Positions 42,424 to 51,473 of a DNA stretch of 64,000 bases are shown here, piece after piece. The notes under the pieces are model-generated. The model worked only from the letters and a program-made list of their open reading frames with translations, did not search any database and was not told the DNA's origin. The stretch covers positions 1 through 64,000 of the forward strand of contig NZ_LUVZ01000005.1 in NCBI RefSeq assembly GCF_001593385.1, written 5' to 3'. Both the position numbers and the translations under genes were made by a program. This stretch comes from Chryseobacterium cucumeris. GTDB lineage: Bacteria > Bacteroidota > Bacteroidia > Flavobacteriales > Weeksellaceae. The stretch's first letter is position 1. Each line of letters opens with the position of its first letter.

Positions 42424-42498
42424 AAATATTTCAAGGGTAATTTAAATTTTTACATTCAGTATTCTTTTAAAAAAAACAATTCTAATAAATATCATAGT

Positions 42499-43521
42499 TT
42501 ATTTCTCTTCATCGAATGTTTCGTGATATTCCACGGTGTTTTGATTTCCGTAAGGGTAATCACCAAAGCGTTTTACAACATCATGTGTTGACAATAAAAG
42601 AAAATCATTGATTGCCATTTCATCGTTGCTATGTGTATTGATGTAATCAAGAACAGTTAACGCAGCCTGCTCTCTCACTTTATCATATGTATGATTCGGA
42701 ATATCAGATGTTTTTGAAATTCCATAAACAAACTGCTGGCTTACAATTCGCCATTTCAGCCAGGCTTCAAAAAGATAAATGCTATACTTTTTTTGGTCTA
42801 TAATTGATTTGTAAATCTCAATTGCTTTATTAATTGAATTTTCATCAAGACTTTCAGCATTCTTTACATACTGATCTGCGAGTTCAATATTATAAATAGA
42901 ATATTCTTGAAAGTCTGTTGTCTGTTTTGAAATTTTTTCAATCAGAATCAGAGCTTCTTTCAAGTTTGTTGTCTTTAATTTTTTGTAAGTTTCATATTCA
43001 GCCGACTTAATATAGTTATTCTTATCAATTGTTTTCCAATACATTTCTTCAGTCATGCTGATAAAATTATGAGTTGCAAAAGTTGAGTACAGATAATTCA
43101 TGTATTTCTCACTGAACGCTGTATATTTTTCAAAATCCTTTTTAAAATCACGTGAATCAAAGCCTTTATTCTTAGAAATATTGTAACTCTGTTTTGTTAA
43201 GGTTAAATAATTAGAAATATAATTGTTAAGAGTATCATTTTTAAAGTGAATCTTTTTTAAACTGTCACAGACTTGAAGATAATTTCCGAGTAATATTTTT
43301 AATTCTTTGTCTGTGCTATCGTCGACCATCAAATTGATGATTTCTTTCTGTTCGGCAATGATATGATTGATGTGAAATGCCCGGTAAGCATCTTTTAATT
43401 TAATAACTAATTTTGAATCACTCTGAACCTCATCTAATAAGTCCTGACTATAATAATGACTAAAAACTAAAAATGATAAAATTATTGTGAGGAGCTTTGA
43501 TTTAAAATTCAATATATTCAT
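42499..43521 (-). CDS. Secreted helical hypothetical protein
   Basis: A 340-residue protein with a signal peptide (LTIILSFLVFSHYYSQ, cleavage near 26) and an almost entirely helical mature part with TPR-like spacing (LKEALILIEKISKQT; NKAIEIYKSIIDQKK), suggesting a protein-binding solenoid in the periplasm or on the surface. No family was recognised. Confidence 0.6.
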   Translation of the reverse strand: MNILNFKSKLLTIILSFLVFSHYYSQDLLDEVQSDSKLVIKLKDAYRAFHINHIIAEQKEIINLMVDDSTDKELKILLGNYLQVCDSLKKIHFKNDTLNNYISNYLTLTKQSYNISKNKGFDSRDFKKDFEKYTAFSEKYMNYLYSTFATHNFISMTEEMYWKTIDKNNYIKSAEYETYKKLKTTNLKEALILIEKISKQTTDFQEYSIYNIELADQYVKNAESLDENSINKAIEIYKSIIDQKKYSIYLFEAWLKWRIVSQQFVYGISKTSDIPNHTYDKVREQAALTVLDYINTHSNDEMAINDFLLLSTHDVVKRFGDYPYGNQNTVEYHETFDEEK

Positions 43522-43642
43522 GGTTATTATTTTATTAGTTTATTTTTTCCCGGCAAATAAAAATAGCTTTCATAATTGCCATTCAATATTGTTTACAGAT
43601 AGTCTTTATTTTTCTTAAAGACACTGTAATTCTAAAATTCAT

Positions 43643-44251
43643 CTAATTTAACATCTTAATCTTCATTGTACCTCTCCATTCATATTTTAATTTCAGAAAT
43701 TTATTTAATTCCTTTGTTAATTGTGTTGCTTGGGTGTATAATTCACTTTCCATTTTCTCAGAATCCGTTTGAAAAAACCGATGGGTATTAATTATAAAAA
43801 GTTCTTCACTATTCTTATCTTTTAGTTTTGCCGTTACTGTGCAGTAAGTTCGTCTCATTGATTTTCCACTACTTATAAACACTTTTTCTTTTTGTCCACT
43901 TGTAGTAATTGCTTCAATATTTTCCAATGGAAATGTTTTTGAAATAAAATAGTTCTTTTTGAGGTAAGAGTATGCGTACTCCAGTCAATGACTAAAATAT
44001 TTTCTGAAGAGAAATGCCTGAAAAAGATTGTAAAACTGTCTGAAAAGCAAATATAAGTCCACCTCCAATACTAATATAGTTCATTGTTTTCATACCCTGA
44101 CTTATCAAAAAATAAGTTGCCACAAAAAGACAAAAACCAATATAGCAATAGCATCAAACCAGTCTTTGGCTGTTTTTTTATAATGTACTGCTAGGTTTAT
44201 TTTGTTTTCGAAAATGGTGAAATTTTCAATTCTTTTTTCTGAATATTTCAT
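43643..44251 (-). pseudogene. Multiply frameshifted membrane-anchored PH-like protein gene
   Basis: The ATG at 44249-44251 opens a frame (MKYSEKRIENFTIFENKINL) that ends in TGA near a T-run at about 44120. Sequence in the second frame continues the membrane region (FVATYFLISQGMKTMN, then GGLIFAFQTVL), a third frame encodes ILVIDWSTHTLTSKR, and the original frame resumes with KTFPLENIEAITTSGQKEK to the stop at 43643. At least two or three small indels are needed to make one protein of about 200 residues. The intact C-terminal 94 codons alone are unlikely to be expressed. Confidence 0.5.
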
Positions 44252-44281
44252 AATATTTTGATATGTGCCGTTATATTTTGA

Positions 44282-44755
44282 TTAGTTTCTTAATCTCGAA
44301 TACCTAATCACCACATTCATTTTAGAATCCCCTTGTTTTATAGTCAGAATATCTGTTTCTTGATTGTAATTAACAGTGTATTTGTATTTCTGATTAGCTT
44401 TTTCATCAAGAATTATGGTTCCTTCTACAAGTTTATATTTTAAGTTAATTTTTGTTTGATCTCCATCAAATTTATAGGCTGTAATGGTGTTTTCATTAAT
44501 ATGAAGCTCAGCGGTTTTAAACTGATTATACAATTTTTCACCTATTCTTTTCTTTTCCTCGGAATCTTTAAGATTGCCTACTGTTTTCTCAAAATAATTA
44601 AGTGTATATTTTTCAGCATTTTCATAATAAATAGTATCTGAATCCATTGTATAGAGATTAAGCTTCCATGTTCCGGAAATGTCTTTATTTACTTCTTTTT
44701 CAGAAAGAAATAACATACTGGTTATCATAAAAATAGAATAAATAAGAGTTTTCAT
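44282..44755 (-). CDS. Secreted lipocalin-like hypothetical protein
   Basis: A 157-residue protein with a signal peptide (MKTLIYSIFMITSMLFLSEK). The opening ISGTWKLNLYTMDSDT and the strand pattern that follows (ENTITAYKFDGDQTKINLKY; TDILTIKQGDSKMNVVIRY) are typical of lipocalin-like beta-barrel domains of Bacteroidota. The ligand is unknown. It lies downstream of two membrane-protein genes on the same strand, 18 nt from the nearest. Confidence 0.55.
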   Translation of the reverse strand: MKTLIYSIFMITSMLFLSEKEVNKDISGTWKLNLYTMDSDTIYYENAEKYTLNYFEKTVGNLKDSEEKKRIGEKLYNQFKTAELHINENTITAYKFDGDQTKINLKYKLVEGTIILDEKANQKYKYTVNYNQETDILTIKQGDSKMNVVIRYSRLRN

Positions 44756-44773
44756 TTGAAAGGTATTAGTTGG

Positions 44774-45061
44774 TTATTTAGTTTCGTTTTTTTGATTTCT
44801 TTGCCTGAGAAAAATAGCCCATAAAATAAATGTAATTATCCCCAGGAAAAAAGTCAGCAAGAGTACCGCATTAAAAAAGCCGGATGCTTCGTTTCCCATC
44901 GTTTCCCCCCAATAGGGAGCCATCATAGAAATACACACAATTATCATAGCTAAGAATGATAAGGAAAATAAAATAACGAGTGTTGTAAGTAGAATTCTGG
45001 TCATTAGTTTCAGTTGTTTCATGTAATCATTAAAGCGTTTTTTTAATCGAATTATGAACAT
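44774..45061 (-). CDS. Small two-TM membrane protein
   Basis: A 95-residue protein with two membrane helices (RILLTTLVILFSLSFLAMII and AVLLLTFFLGIITFILWAIF) and a basic C terminus. The start may be at 45061 or at the downstream Met at 45022 (MKQLKLMTR); the first leaves a 15-nt gap to the upstream gene. No family was recognised. Confidence 0.5.
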   Translation of the reverse strand: MFIIRLKKRFNDYMKQLKLMTRILLTTLVILFSLSFLAMIIVCISMMAPYWGETMGNEASGFFNAVLLLTFFLGIITFILWAIFLRQRNQKNETK

Positions 45062-45076
45062 TTAAATTAGAATGCA

Positions 45077-45610
45077 TTATTCAGATTTTATTTTTACAAA
45101 TAATATAGTTTTAGAATCTTGTCCCTTTTGATATTCAATTGATAAACTATAATTATTATCATTACCATAAGGAGTAGCCCACTGAGATAGATTGCCGTTT
45201 TCATTATAGAATTCAAACAACCCATCAGTACCATCTGTTTTCCAGGTTCCATGTTTTTGTAATCCAATTTTTTCATGTCCATCAAACAGATAGGTTCCAT
45301 CATCAAATAAGATTAGTTTAAATCCATTTATTCTACTTTTACTTTTTTTAAGAGATCCATTATCGGAAGAATTTAAAATATAAGTTCCAGCAAAATTTTC
45401 CATTTCACTTTTACGGATTGACGGCAATGTTATTAAATACCAAATAGCAATTAATACCCAACATAAAATAGGAATAATGCTAATTTTAAGAGCTGTTTTT
45501 TTTAACGCAGAAGATTTTCGAATAACCGCTATCAACATTACAATTAATGCAATTACTATAAATAATGCACTGACTGAAAGTAGCAGTATGAATAATAAAC
45601 TTTCTAGCAT
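45077..45610 (-). CDS. Membrane-anchored lipocalin-like protein
   Basis: A 177-residue protein with two N-terminal membrane helices (LLFILLLSVSALFIVIALIV and ISIIPILCWVLIAIWYLITL) and a C-terminal beta domain (FAGTYILNSSDNGSLKKSK; LILFDDGTYLFDG; HGTWKTDGTDGLFEFYNENG) resembling the lipocalin-like fold in the neighbouring secreted protein. No function is known; it may be a paralogous sensor or immunity-like protein (inference). Confidence 0.5.
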   Translation of the reverse strand: MLESLLFILLLSVSALFIVIALIVMLIAVIRKSSALKKTALKISIIPILCWVLIAIWYLITLPSIRKSEMENFAGTYILNSSDNGSLKKSKSRINGFKLILFDDGTYLFDGHEKIGLQKHGTWKTDGTDGLFEFYNENGNLSQWATPYGNDNNYSLSIEYQKGQDSKTILFVKIKSE

Positions 45611-45632
45611 ATTTCAATATTATTAAGGTAAA

Positions 45633-45875
45633 TTATATGATAGCCAAATGATAAATGATATGGTCAGTATGATAGAAGTTAACGAACCAAACAACGGTGA
45701 CCAACCCATTTCTTGCATTTTTGACTTTTTCTGATATCTTAAGTTGATGATAAAAACTGATATGGTACAACAAAGAAAATATGAATATTATTAAATCAAA
45801 ACTATCTAGTAATTGCAGTACTGCAATTAGTAAAAATCCAGTTAAAATTGTTAGAACAATAGAAATTAGTTTCAA
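45633..45875 (-). CDS. Small hydrophobic membrane protein, uncertain
   Basis: An 80-residue frame with two or three membrane segments (LISIVLTILTGFLLIAVLQL; LIIFIFSLLYHISFY). It lies 22 nt upstream of the previous gene on the same strand. The short length and lack of a recognised family leave it possible that this is a fragment of a longer broken gene. Confidence 0.4.
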   Translation of the reverse strand: MKLISIVLTILTGFLLIAVLQLLDSFDLIIFIFSLLYHISFYHQLKISEKVKNARNGLVTVVWFVNFYHTDHIIYHLAII

Positions 45876-46454
45876 TTTTTTGCGTTTTTTGTAAATATAA
45901 TAAAAAAATCAACTATATATTCTTCACATTTTATATACTTTTATTTTACAATTCAGTATTTTCTAATTCTATATTACAGACAGATAACGCAAAACAAGAA
46001 TGCAAGATACTAATATATCTTTATATTACAACCCGAAACTAAATTGTAAAAAAGTTGATAATTAAGGTACCAAAAATTTTCTACAAAGCATAACGATTCA
46101 ATCTCTTTTAAATTGGCTCAAACGAATTAAATCATCGATAAAAGTGTTTGAAGATACGCTCGTATTGGTCTCCAAAAGCCAAATGCACCACCTGAAGAAG
46201 GTTGGCGCCATTTTTTTAATAACACTTCTTAATAGATTTTTAATCTTGAAAGTTCTGTTAAGGAAAATGATTCTATTTAAATCTCAATTGAAGCTGATAT
46301 CTCAGAACGGAAACTTCATATTGTAATTGTTTTAACTGGATTACCCACGAATTTTTACGATATGGTCTTCAGATTTTATTCTTTCGCCACCCAATTTTAC
46401 AGTTTCACCTGTTTATTGTATTATTAGTTTCAATATTTTACTTTCTTTGTAAAA
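45876..46454. other. Intergenic with a possible decayed antitoxin fragment
   Basis: No intact gene. On the plus strand about 46172-46233 encodes KPNAPPEEGWRHFF, reminiscent of the P-x-E-G-W tail of MazE-type antitoxins, but it is closed by stops, and later pieces (for example IEADISERKLHIVIVLTG around 46289) lie in other frames. The rest is AT-rich and featureless. A toxin-antitoxin remnant is only a weak possibility. Confidence 0.25.
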
Positions 46455-47474
46455 ATGATTAAGAACGAGAGAAAAATATATCTGTATAGTGCCTTGCTGA
46501 TTACACTGGTCGTCAATTCAGCAAAACTGATGGCACTTAATAGTGATGGGATTATTGCCCGTTACTGGCAGTTCAATATTTGGGAGTATGGTTTTCAGTT
46601 TATCTACAATTTGACGTTCTGTCTCGTCTTGTTTTATCTTAATCTTTCTGATGGTAAATTTTTTAGTGGGTTTAGAGAAAACAAAGAATATTGGAACCTT
46701 TACATATTCAATACTACAGTGGTTGTAACCGCCATTATATTGGGAAGCCTGATCCATTCTGTGTGGTTTGGAGTTCTCCAGTTTCCTGGAGGCAGAATAA
46801 GGGGATATTTTGCCAGGTTTTTGCTCAGCAGTATTATGACTGCCGTAATGATTCGTCTTATTCTTCTGATGCGCGAAAGCAGGAATAAAGATCTTATCAA
46901 CGAACAGCTCAATTCTGCTTATCTTACAGCGCAACTGCAGCTGCTTCAGGAACAATTAAAACCGCATTTTCTGTTCAATACGCTGAGCAGTCTTTCTGCC
47001 ATTGTAAGAGAAAATCCGCCTTTAGCCCAAAACTATATTCAACATCTTTCCAAAATATTCAGATATACTCTGCTCCGTTCAGGAAATGATTGGGTAACTC
47101 TTGAGAAAGAGTTTGATTACTTGAATTCTTATATCCAACTCATAAAAATGCGGCTGGAAAACACCTTTCAGGTTCAAATCAATCTCAGCGAAAACATTTT
47201 GAGTAAAGAATTACTTCATTTATCACTGCAACCTCTGGTGGAAAATGCTGTTAAACATAGTAAAGCTACAGTTTCATCTCCTTTAACCGTAGAAATTTAT
47301 GACGAAGATAAATGGATTATCATCCGAAATAATCTTCAACCTACTATTAGTGAAGCCGAAGGAACCGGACTTGGTCTTGTCAATCTTAATGAAAGATATA
47401 AACTACAATTTCATAAGGAAATAGAAATCCTTCAAACGGAGCAATATTTCACAGTAAAACTTCCTTTATTATGA
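46455..47474 (+). CDS. LytS-type sensor histidine kinase
   Basis: A 339-residue sensor kinase of the His_kinase (PF06580) type: four membrane helices in the first 150 residues (7TM-like input without a periplasmic domain), the phosphoacceptor region LQEQLKPHFLFNTLSSL with His near 170, and an ATP-binding domain with LQPLVENAVKHSKA and GTGLGLVNLNERY. It passes phosphate to the LytTR regulator encoded 4 nt downstream (ATGA overlap). The signal is unknown; such pairs often control surface or export genes. Confidence 0.85.
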   Translation: MIKNERKIYLYSALLITLVVNSAKLMALNSDGIIARYWQFNIWEYGFQFIYNLTFCLVLFYLNLSDGKFFSGFRENKEYWNLYIFNTTVVVTAIILGSLIHSVWFGVLQFPGGRIRGYFARFLLSSIMTAVMIRLILLMRESRNKDLINEQLNSAYLTAQLQLLQEQLKPHFLFNTLSSLSAIVRENPPLAQNYIQHLSKIFRYTLLRSGNDWVTLEKEFDYLNSYIQLIKMRLENTFQVQINLSENILSKELLHLSLQPLVENAVKHSKATVSSPLTVEIYDEDKWIIIRNNLQPTISEAEGTGLGLVNLNERYKLQFHKEIEILQTEQYFTVKLPLL

Positions 47475-48250
47475 CACAGAATTTACATATCGTAATTATT
47501 GAAGATGAAGCTGCTACTGCAAGAAATCTGAAATATATCTTACAAGAAATCAATCCTGAGATTGAGATTATTATAACATTACCAAGCGTCGTTGAAGCAG
47601 TAAACTGGTTCGAAACAAACGATAATATTTATGATGTGATATTTTCAGATATACGCCTTTCAGATGGATTATCATTTGAAATCTTTAGCAAAACGAAAAT
47701 CTTAAAACCTGTTATTTTTGTAACTGCCTATAATGATTATGCTATCGAGGCTTTTCGGAACAATGGTATTGATTACGTTTTAAAACCTTTTGACAGGGAA
47801 GAAATACTTCGGACTTTACTTAAATATAATACTCTTATTGCTTCCAATGTAAACAACGAACTGCCTAAAACAAAGTCTTTGCTGCACGAACTTCAATATG
47901 CTGCAAAACAATATAAAAAATCATTCCTGATCCATTATTGCGGAAGACTTATTCCCGTAGAAGCAGCTAAAATCAATTGGTTTTACACAGCTAACGAAAT
48001 AGTGTATGCATATCTTGCTGATGGCAGACAATATTTTGTGGAATTTACACTAGAACAACTGGAACGTGAACTTAATCCTTCCCTTTTTTTCAGGGCAAAC
48101 CGCCAATTCATTATCAATAAAACTGCGGTAGATGCGGTAGAATATTTTTTTAACGGAAGACTGCTTGTGAAAGTACATCCGTTACCTCAGGAACAGATAA
48201 TTGTAAGCAAAGCAAAAGCCATGGATTTTAGAAAGTGGCTGGATCAGTGA
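47471..48250 (+). CDS. LytTR-family response regulator
   Basis: A 259-residue regulator with a receiver domain (IIEDEAATARNL at the start; phosphoacceptor Asp in DVIFSDIRLSDG near 60; Lys in YVLKPFDREE near 110) and a C-terminal LytTR DNA-binding domain (FLIHYCGRLIPVEAAKINWF; FFRANRQFIINKTAV). It is translated with the kinase and probably activates the two genes just downstream, which follow after a 99-nt gap. The start is fixed by the ATGA overlap. Confidence 0.87.
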   Translation: MTQNLHIVIIEDEAATARNLKYILQEINPEIEIIITLPSVVEAVNWFETNDNIYDVIFSDIRLSDGLSFEIFSKTKILKPVIFVTAYNDYAIEAFRNNGIDYVLKPFDREEILRTLLKYNTLIASNVNNELPKTKSLLHELQYAAKQYKKSFLIHYCGRLIPVEAAKINWFYTANEIVYAYLADGRQYFVEFTLEQLERELNPSLFFRANRQFIINKTAVDAVEYFFNGRLLVKVHPLPQEQIIVSKAKAMDFRKWLDQ

Positions 48251-48349
48251 TAATTTCACCCCTTGATTTAGCAGGTTCACCTTTTTTTATATTAAAGTAA
48301 ATATCGGGTATTGCTACATTTGTTTCATTAAAAATTAAAATTCTCCAAG

Positions 48350-48736
48350 ATGCTTTTAAAACAACAAAAACAATGGTCGCTTTTTGTAATAGCATTTCTA
48401 TATATGACATTAACAAATGTATCGGCTCAGGCAAAAAAATTAAAGGACAAAACTCCGGAACAGCGTGCAAAGATGCAGACAGAATGGATGACAACTAAAC
48501 TGGCTTTGAGTATGTCACAAATCCAGCAGGTTTCTGCGCTTAACCTTCAGTATGCCCAAAAGAATGAAACTATTATTCAGAGTAGCGAAAATAAACTCTT
48601 TAAATTCAAAAAACTGAAAGCTCTACAGAAAGAAAAATCTAATGTCCTGAGCCAAATTCTGGATGCAGCACAATATCAAAAGTATCAGGAAATTAAAGAT
48701 CAAATGATTCAAACTTTAAAAGAAAAAAGAAAATGA
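48350..48736 (+). CDS. Small secreted helical (Spy/CpxP-like) protein
   Basis: A 128-residue protein with a signal peptide (LFVIAFLYMTLTNVSAQ, cleavage near 27). The mature part is highly charged and helical: TPEQRAKMQTEWMTTKLALS and QIQQVSALNLQYAQK match the LTxxQ-type repeats of Spy/CpxP and DUF4890 periplasmic proteins. It overlaps the hydrolase gene by 4 nt and follows the two-component pair, so the four genes may form one unit. Confidence 0.65.
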   Translation: MLLKQQKQWSLFVIAFLYMTLTNVSAQAKKLKDKTPEQRAKMQTEWMTTKLALSMSQIQQVSALNLQYAQKNETIIQSSENKLFKFKKLKALQKEKSNVLSQILDAAQYQKYQEIKDQMIQTLKEKRK

Positions 48737-49812
48737 AAAAACTATTTTATCCATGGGTAATCATTTTGTTTATTACCACCTCAGCATGTTCTCAGAGCAT
48801 TAATGACATTGACCTAGCGGCTCCTATTCAGCCAAAGCTTACCAACAGTTTTCAGGGACCTATTCAGAAACCGGTATCAGGATATGGTGCTGATGGCAAC
48901 TATGAAGTGGCTGAAATTGATTTTAATAATCCACAATACGCAGGAACAGAGGTTTCTATTTTCTATCCTAAAGGAATCACGTCTCCCAGACCTACGATAT
49001 TCTTTTCACATCCGTTTGGTGGTGAAGACAAGGATTATAATATTGAACTCTATAACTTTATCGCAAAAAAAGGTTATGTTGTGGTATTTGTACCTTACCG
49101 TACTCTTGATATCAGTGTTGATCACCGTTACCAAACCCTATGGGAAGGCTTCATAAAAGCTGCCACAGATTATCCCAATATTATTGATACTCAGAAAGTA
49201 GGATTTATGGGGCATTCTTTCGGAGGTGGAGCAAGTATTGATCTTGCATATAAAGCATTTACGGAAAAAAGTTGGGGACAAAACGGACGTTTTCTTTTCA
49301 CCATGGCTCCGTGGTATTCTTTTAACTGGAACAGTACATTGACTACCCAACAGCAATTGCAAAGTTTTCCTTCTAACACCAAAATGATCACCCAGGTCTA
49401 TGACCAAGATGATGTAAACGATCACAGAATGGCAATTGATATCTTTAAAAACATTAATATTTCTAATGCTGAAAAAGATTTCATTTATGTTAAATCATCT
49501 ACTGTTAAAGGATACAATTATGTAACAGATCACGCAATGCCAAGTTCCCGAAAAGTATTTGATGCATTGGATTATTTTGGTGTATACCGTCTTTTAGATG
49601 CAATGATGGATTACTGCTTCAACGGTAATACCAGTGCCAAAAATGTAGCTTTAGGCAATGGTTCTGCTGCACAAGTTACCATGCCTTCCTATAGCGGACA
49701 GTCGATGGCTCCGCTGGAGGTTACAGATAATCCTACTCCTAAATACCTGCAAATCAAATATCAGTTTCCATGTGGAAGCAGTACAAACCCTAGAATTTCT
49801 TACTGTAACTAG
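48733..49812 (+). CDS. Lipoprotein alpha/beta hydrolase (dienelactone hydrolase or chlorophyllase-like)
   Basis: A 359-residue alpha/beta hydrolase with a lipoprotein leader (IILFITTSAC, Cys19). The nucleophile is S162 in GFMGHSFGGGAS; an oxyanion-type segment FFSHPFGG lies near 91; D and H candidates are in VYDQDDVNDH and the late VTDHAMPSS. It probably hydrolyses an ester or lactone outside the inner membrane; the substrate is unknown. The gene is coupled to the secreted helical protein by ATGA and followed by a strong terminator. Confidence 0.75.
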   Translation: MKKLFYPWVIILFITTSACSQSINDIDLAAPIQPKLTNSFQGPIQKPVSGYGADGNYEVAEIDFNNPQYAGTEVSIFYPKGITSPRPTIFFSHPFGGEDKDYNIELYNFIAKKGYVVVFVPYRTLDISVDHRYQTLWEGFIKAATDYPNIIDTQKVGFMGHSFGGGASIDLAYKAFTEKSWGQNGRFLFTMAPWYSFNWNSTLTTQQQLQSFPSNTKMITQVYDQDDVNDHRMAIDIFKNINISNAEKDFIYVKSSTVKGYNYVTDHAMPSSRKVFDALDYFGVYRLLDAMMDYCFNGNTSAKNVALGNGSAAQVTMPSYSGQSMAPLEVTDNPTPKYLQIKYQFPCGSSTNPRISYCN

Positions 49813-49865
49813 TATGAAAAACAGTTCTTTTTGAATAAAAACACATTTAAACAATAATTAAAAAG

Positions 49866-49892
49866 CTTTCCCGCTATGTGGAAGGTTTTTTT
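49866..49892 (+). terminator. Terminator of the LytS/LytTR-hydrolase unit
   Basis: CTTTCC-CGCTATGT-GGAAGG (one G-U pair) followed by TTTTTTT, 54 nt after the hydrolase stop. Confidence 0.75.
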
Positions 49893-50303
49893 ATTATCAA
49901 AACTATTTATTTCAGAAGGCACAAAATAATCAATTAATAGTATATTGTGTTCAAAAACAAATTAACAATGTCTGTCAAAAATCACGTTGAAAACCTAACA
50001 AAAAGATCAAAAAATTCTTTGACCTTTTAGATCCCGCCGTGAAGGAAAAAAAATGGTAATGCCATAAATATTCGTTCAAAATATTAAAAGACTTTAGAGA
50101 AGCAAAATAATCTAGACTTACAAAACATAGCTTTTTAAATCATTTTTTGTGCGTAAAAATTCTATATCAAACTTTTACAGCCTGATATTTTATGGTGTGA
50201 ATTTTTGGTGTGAAATCCCTAGTCCACCTGAAACAGACAGTCTAAAAGTGCTATATAAGATTTCATCGGTATCGAAGCGTAGCTTAAAAGCTGAAACAAC
50301 TTA
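49893..50303. other. Intergenic with a short frameshifted ORF
   Basis: About 410 bases. At 49968-50059 the plus strand reads MSVKNHVENLTKRSK and, after a 1-nt shift in an A-run, FFDLLDPAVKEKKW before TAA; this may be a small broken gene. The rest is AT-rich and featureless. Confidence 0.3.
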
Positions 50304-50335
50304 ACAAAAAAATCTCTCCTTTTGAAAGAGAGATT
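50304..50335 (-). terminator. Terminator of the HTH gene pair
   Basis: On the minus strand AATCTCTC-TTTCAAAAG-GAGAGATT forms an 8-bp stem followed by TTTTTTG, 120 nt after the stop at 50455. Confidence 0.7.
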
Positions 50336-50454
50336 GAAATAACTGGCATTTAAAAATGAGGGAAATAAATGATAATTCTGGATGTATTATCATTGTCATT
50401 TGTATATTTAGAATCCGATTCAGCAACTATATAATAAATTATTCACCAGTTAAC

Positions 50455-50766
50455 TCAGGCATATTGCTTTTTCCATTTTGAAATAGTATTTCGACTCAGC
50501 TTGTAAACTCTTGCAAGTTCTATATTATTGAGTCCATGCTTTTTTTGATAATCTAAAATTTTTAGAATACTTTTTTCATCATAAGAACGGTGTCTTTGGT
50601 TAAACCGCGCAGTTTCCTGTACTTTTTCCCCAAAAATGATTTTATTCAGAAGAATGATATCAAGAGCACAAAGCGAAGCCTTTTCAATAATTTTTTTGCA
50701 ATCGTCTAGTTTATCAGGAAACTTTTGTTCTATCATATCTTTATAAATACTCTGATAGTTAGGCAT
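50455..50766 (-). CDS. Small HTH protein of a two-gene family (transposase-like HTH)
   Basis: A 103-residue protein. I start at the ATG at 50764-50766 (MPNYQSIYKDM), which leaves 5 nt after the upstream gene and resembles homologs as I remember them; an in-frame start at 50796 is possible. The C terminus (KILDYQKKHGLNNIELARVY, KLSRNTISKWKK) is a transposase-OrfA-like HTH. Paired with the next gene; such pairs are common in Chryseobacterium genomes without a DDE catalytic partner. Function unknown. Confidence 0.65.
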   Translation of the reverse strand: MPNYQSIYKDMIEQKFPDKLDDCKKIIEKASLCALDIILLNKIIFGEKVQETARFNQRHRSYDEKSILKILDYQKKHGLNNIELARVYKLSRNTISKWKKQYA

Positions 50767-50771
50767 TGACG

Positions 50772-51203
50772 TTATTTTTTGTATTTTTCTATCCATTTGT
50801 ACAGTGTGGTTTTAGGAATGTTATATTCATTTATTACCTGTAATTTAGTTTTTGTCTTTGTTTCTATCAATTCAAGAATAAAATCTATTATTTCCTGAGT
50901 ATAAATTTTTTTCCTGAACTGTGGTAGAATCTCAGATTTCTTAATAGACTGATTTTGTTTTATGTTTTGACGGGCAGGAGGTGAAAAAAGTATTAAATGC
51001 TGCGAATAAATTCTAAAGAAGTCATATTCCAAAAGCTTACTCCATCTCAAAAGTAGCTTGGTATCAAGACTTTCAGCATTATACATTTCGTGTAACTCTT
51101 CCTCAGAACACTTAAAAAAATTTATAATACGAGATATATCCATCTCAAGTTCATTTACTCTCTTCTTGATCATCGCTCCTATACTTATACTCTTAAAGTC
51201 CAT
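50772..51203 (-). CDS. Small HTH protein, upstream member of the pair
   Basis: A 143-residue protein. The N terminus (IGAMIKKRVNELEMDISRII, KCSEEELHEMYNAESLDTKL) resembles an XRE-like domain. SKLLEYDFFRIYSQHLILFS follows, and the C terminus (QVINEYNIPKTTLYKWIEKY) is a second HTH of the transposase type. Two DNA-binding regions and no catalytic motif suggest a regulator. An ATACGTAAAAA element, related to the motif before the surface-protein genes, lies about 80 nt upstream. Confidence 0.65.
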   Translation of the reverse strand: MDFKSISIGAMIKKRVNELEMDISRIINFFKCSEEELHEMYNAESLDTKLLLRWSKLLEYDFFRIYSQHLILFSPPARQNIKQNQSIKKSEILPQFRKKIYTQEIIDFILELIETKTKTKLQVINEYNIPKTTLYKWIEKYKK

Positions 51204-51473
51204 TTAGAAATAATTTGTTGATTTTTCTTTTAGTTCTCATTTACGAAGTTAAAGATCCGATCATTTACAAAGAAAAAATGTAATACGTAAAAATGACTAA
51301 ACACGTCCTCCTTAGATATTTAGCACTCAATAAAGGAATTCACAGCAGCAATAACAAAATTCAAGTATCTAAAAATACCACAATCCTAAAACCGATCATA
51401 TATTTATAAATATCCTTACCACTCGTATAGTACAGATAGTCACTACCAACTATCTTGTAAATCAAATTCTTTA

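Noticed and set aside
46144..46326. 60-codon plus-strand frame considered as a small gene
   Set aside because: Better explained as an out-of-frame reading of a possible decayed antitoxin fragment; no start signal.
46518..46955. 145-codon minus-strand frame opposite the histidine kinase
   Set aside because: Antisense shadow of a kinase whose motifs are all in the plus-strand frame.
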